DNA of 8,420 bases from Caryophanales bacterium. Its GTDB lineage: Bacteria > Bacillota_I > Bacilli_A > RFN20 > JAISJY01. Location: assembly GCA_031261365.1 (NCBI GenBank), contig JAISJY010000070.1, forward strand, positions 1 through 8,420. The letters run 5' to 3'. The position numbers and the translations under genes were made by a program. Shown here piece after piece: positions 7,100-8,420 of the stretch (its first letter is position 1; the number at the start of each line of letters is the position of its first letter). Under the pieces are notes generated by a model. That model did not search any database and was not told the origin of the DNA. It saw only the letters and a program-made list of their open reading frames with translations.

Positions 7100-8420
7100 C
7101 CGTTATTGTTCTCCTTTAATTGAAAAGTATTTTAGTGATCAACAAAGATATGATTATTTTTTAAAGGTTGAATTAGCAGTTATTAAAGCATATTATGAAT
7201 TAGGTTTTATTTCTGAAACTGATTACAACAAATTAAATAAAGTGACTTTTGAATTAAATGATATTTATGAATATGAGAAAGAAACCAAGCATGATGTTAT
7301 TGCTTTTATTAATGCTTGTACTAAAAACTTAGGAAATGAGGCTATTTGGTTTCATTATGGTTTGACATCTACTGATATTGTGGATTCGGCTAATGGTTTA
7401 TTATTTAAAGATATTAACAAAGTCATAAATAATTCTATTGATAATTTAAAAGAAGTAGTAAAAGAGAAAGCTTTAAAATATAAAAACTTAATGTCTGTCA
7501 GTAGAACACATGGACAACATGCTGAACCAACAATTTGGGGCTTAAAGTTTCTTTTATGGTATGAAGATTTAAAACGAATTCAAGCTAATTTTAATTATTC
7601 AGCTCAAGAAGTTGAAGTTTGTAAAATAGCAGGAGCTGTGGGGAATTATACTTCTGTTCCTTTGGAAGTTGTTGATTTAGTTTCTAAAACTTTAGGACTA
7701 TCTCCTGCTTATATTGTAACTCAAACTTTACAAAGAGATAGATATGCTTTACATTTTTCTAATATTAATATTTTAGCTAAAGAAATAGAGAAAATGGCTT
7801 TGACTATTAGAAGTTTAGCCAGAAGTGAAATAGCTGAGGTGAGTGAGGCTTTTTCTTTAAATCAAAAAGGTAGTTCAGCAATGCCTCATAAGAGAAACAC
7901 TATTTCTTCGGAGAATGTAACAGGTTTAGCTAGACTTATTCAAGGTTATACTTTAGTAACATTTGAGAATATTCCTTTATGGGATGAAAGAGATATTTCC
8001 CATTCTTCGAGTGAAAGAATTGTTTTTTCCGATGCTTTTATTCTTTTAGATTATATTTTAGAAAGGTTTAGTAAAACAATTAAAGAATTAGTTGTTAATG
8101 AAGATAATATTAAGAAGAACTTGCATTTAGCCTATGATGTTATTTATACTCCAAGACTTTTAAAAGCTTTACTTAATAAAGGTTGGAGTCGGACTATATC
8201 TTATGATTATGCTCAGAAATTAGCTTTTGAGACTTATGAAAAGAAACTTTCTTTGAATGAACTTCAATTGAAAGTTGGAATTTTTGGTGCTGAGCCTTGG
8301 ACTGAAAACATGAGAAAAGAACTTGAAGAGAAATTAAATATAAAAGGATACAACACATATGGTTTGACCGAAATGTGTGGTCCAGATGTTGGGGATGAAT
8401 TTGAATATCAAGTTGGTCCT
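7092..8420 (+). CDS. purB: Adenylosuccinate lyase fused in frame to a phenylacetate-CoA ligase fragment; open at the window edge
   Basis: Residues 1 to about 393 are PurB, which splits adenylosuccinate to AMP and fumarate (and SAICAR to AICAR in de novo synthesis). Motifs are FLKVELAVI, KHDVIAFI, HYGLTSTD (88-95), SRTHGQHAEPT (137-147, His140 a candidate catalytic residue), TQTLQRDR, the lyase signature GSSAMPHKRN (260-269, catalytic Ser loop) and ERDISHSS. The residue after the signature Asn is Thr270 instead of the nearly invariant Pro. The ATG overlaps the purA stop by eight bases (ATGATTAG), with AAAGGA at 7078-7083. PurB normally ends about 40 residues after the helix at 8211-8246. Here that tail is missing and the frame continues into PaaK sequence (KVGIFGAEPWTENMRK, then YGLTE at 423-427). 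No stop occurs before the window ends, so the total length is unknown. The PurB identity is firm; whether the fusion is real is not. Confidence 0.88.
   Translation, partial: MISRYCSPLIEKYFSDQQRYDYFLKVELAVIKAYYELGFISETDYNKLNKVTFELNDIYEYEKETKHDVIAFINACTKNLGNEAIWFHYGLTSTDIVDSANGLLFKDINKVINNSIDNLKEVVKEKALKYKNLMSVSRTHGQHAEPTIWGLKFLLWYEDLKRIQANFNYSAQEVEVCKIAGAVGNYTSVPLEVVDLVSKTLGLSPAYIVTQTLQRDRYALHFSNINILAKEIEKMALTIRSLARSEIAEVSEAFSLNQKGSSAMPHKRNTISSENVTGLARLIQGYTLVTFENIPLWDERDISHSSSERIVFSDAFILLDYILERFSKTIKELVVNEDNIKKNLHLAYDVIYTPRLLKALLNKGWSRTISYDYAQKLAFETYEKKLSLNELQLKVGIFGAEPWTENMRKELEEKLNIKGYNTYGLTEMCGPDVGDEFEYQVGP
8247..8420 (+). other. Phenylacetate-CoA ligase (PaaK)-like segment joined to purB
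   Basis: From about 8271 the frame encodes the middle of a PaaK-type adenylating enzyme: VGIFGAEPWTENMRKELEEK, then a YGLTE motif (8358-8372), equivalent to the A5 YGxTE motif of adenylate-forming enzymes, then GPDVGDEFEYQ. PaaK activates phenylacetate or related aryl acids to CoA thioesters. Its first 200 or so residues, including the TSGTTG-type ATP loop, are not present here. No start codon with a ribosome binding site lies at the junction; the ATG at 8310 falls inside the conserved motif. The join lies within about 8247-8276, where both families could read as SLxELxLK. By hand count, G+C is 54/150 from 8271 on, against 48/170 in 8101-8270. Confidence 0.8.

Noticed and set aside
8310..8420. 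Separate paaK gene starting at the ATG at 8310
   Set aside because: No ribosome binding site precedes it, the conserved FGAEPW motif lies upstream in the same frame, and the product would lack most of the enzyme.

Overview
The window comes from an AT-rich, Gram-positive-type bacterium using the standard code. Tryptophan is TGG throughout, all five visible stop codons are TAA or TAG, and the ribosome binding sites are strong AGGAGG types. The lipoprotein signal ends in a Leu-Ala-Ser-Cys lipobox and carries atypical bacterial Ig-like modules. Together these suggest a deep-branching Bacilli/Tenericutes lineage (Acholeplasma-, Izemoplasma-, RF39- or Erysipelotrichia-like). This placement is inference; there is no rRNA in the window.

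Left block (1-3608, + strand): the 3' part of a thermonuclease (SNase-fold) protein is followed 25 bases later by a 952-residue surface lipoprotein. The lipoprotein is built from three Ig-like modules, about four OB-fold-like modules of the kind seen in YhcR-type extracellular nucleases, and a C-terminal beta-rich domain. The pair looks like extracellular nucleic acid capture and cleavage. It ends at a hairpin with a UUCG tetraloop. A second hairpin, facing the other way, terminates the convergent hpt gene.

Right block (3736-8420): hpt (hypoxanthine phosphoribosyltransferase, - strand) is divergent from a tightly overlapping + strand operon: an FAD-dependent oxidoreductase of unknown substrate, purA and purB. 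Hpt makes IMP/GMP from salvaged bases, and PurA and PurB convert IMP to AMP, so the block is a purine salvage and interconversion cluster. The divergent promoter region holds two TATAAT boxes and, between them, a near-consensus LacI/CcpA-type operator (cre-like). If the left block releases nucleotides from external DNA, the two blocks form a scavenging-to-AMP route, but only proximity links them.

The most unusual feature is at the right edge. The purB reading frame runs without a stop from a nearly complete adenylosuccinate lyase directly into the central part of a phenylacetate-CoA ligase (PaaK). About 40 expected C-terminal PurB residues and the N-terminal half of PaaK are absent. It could be a real deletion fusion or an assembly chimera. 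The same PurB also has Thr in place of the usual Pro at the end of the fumarase/lyase signature.
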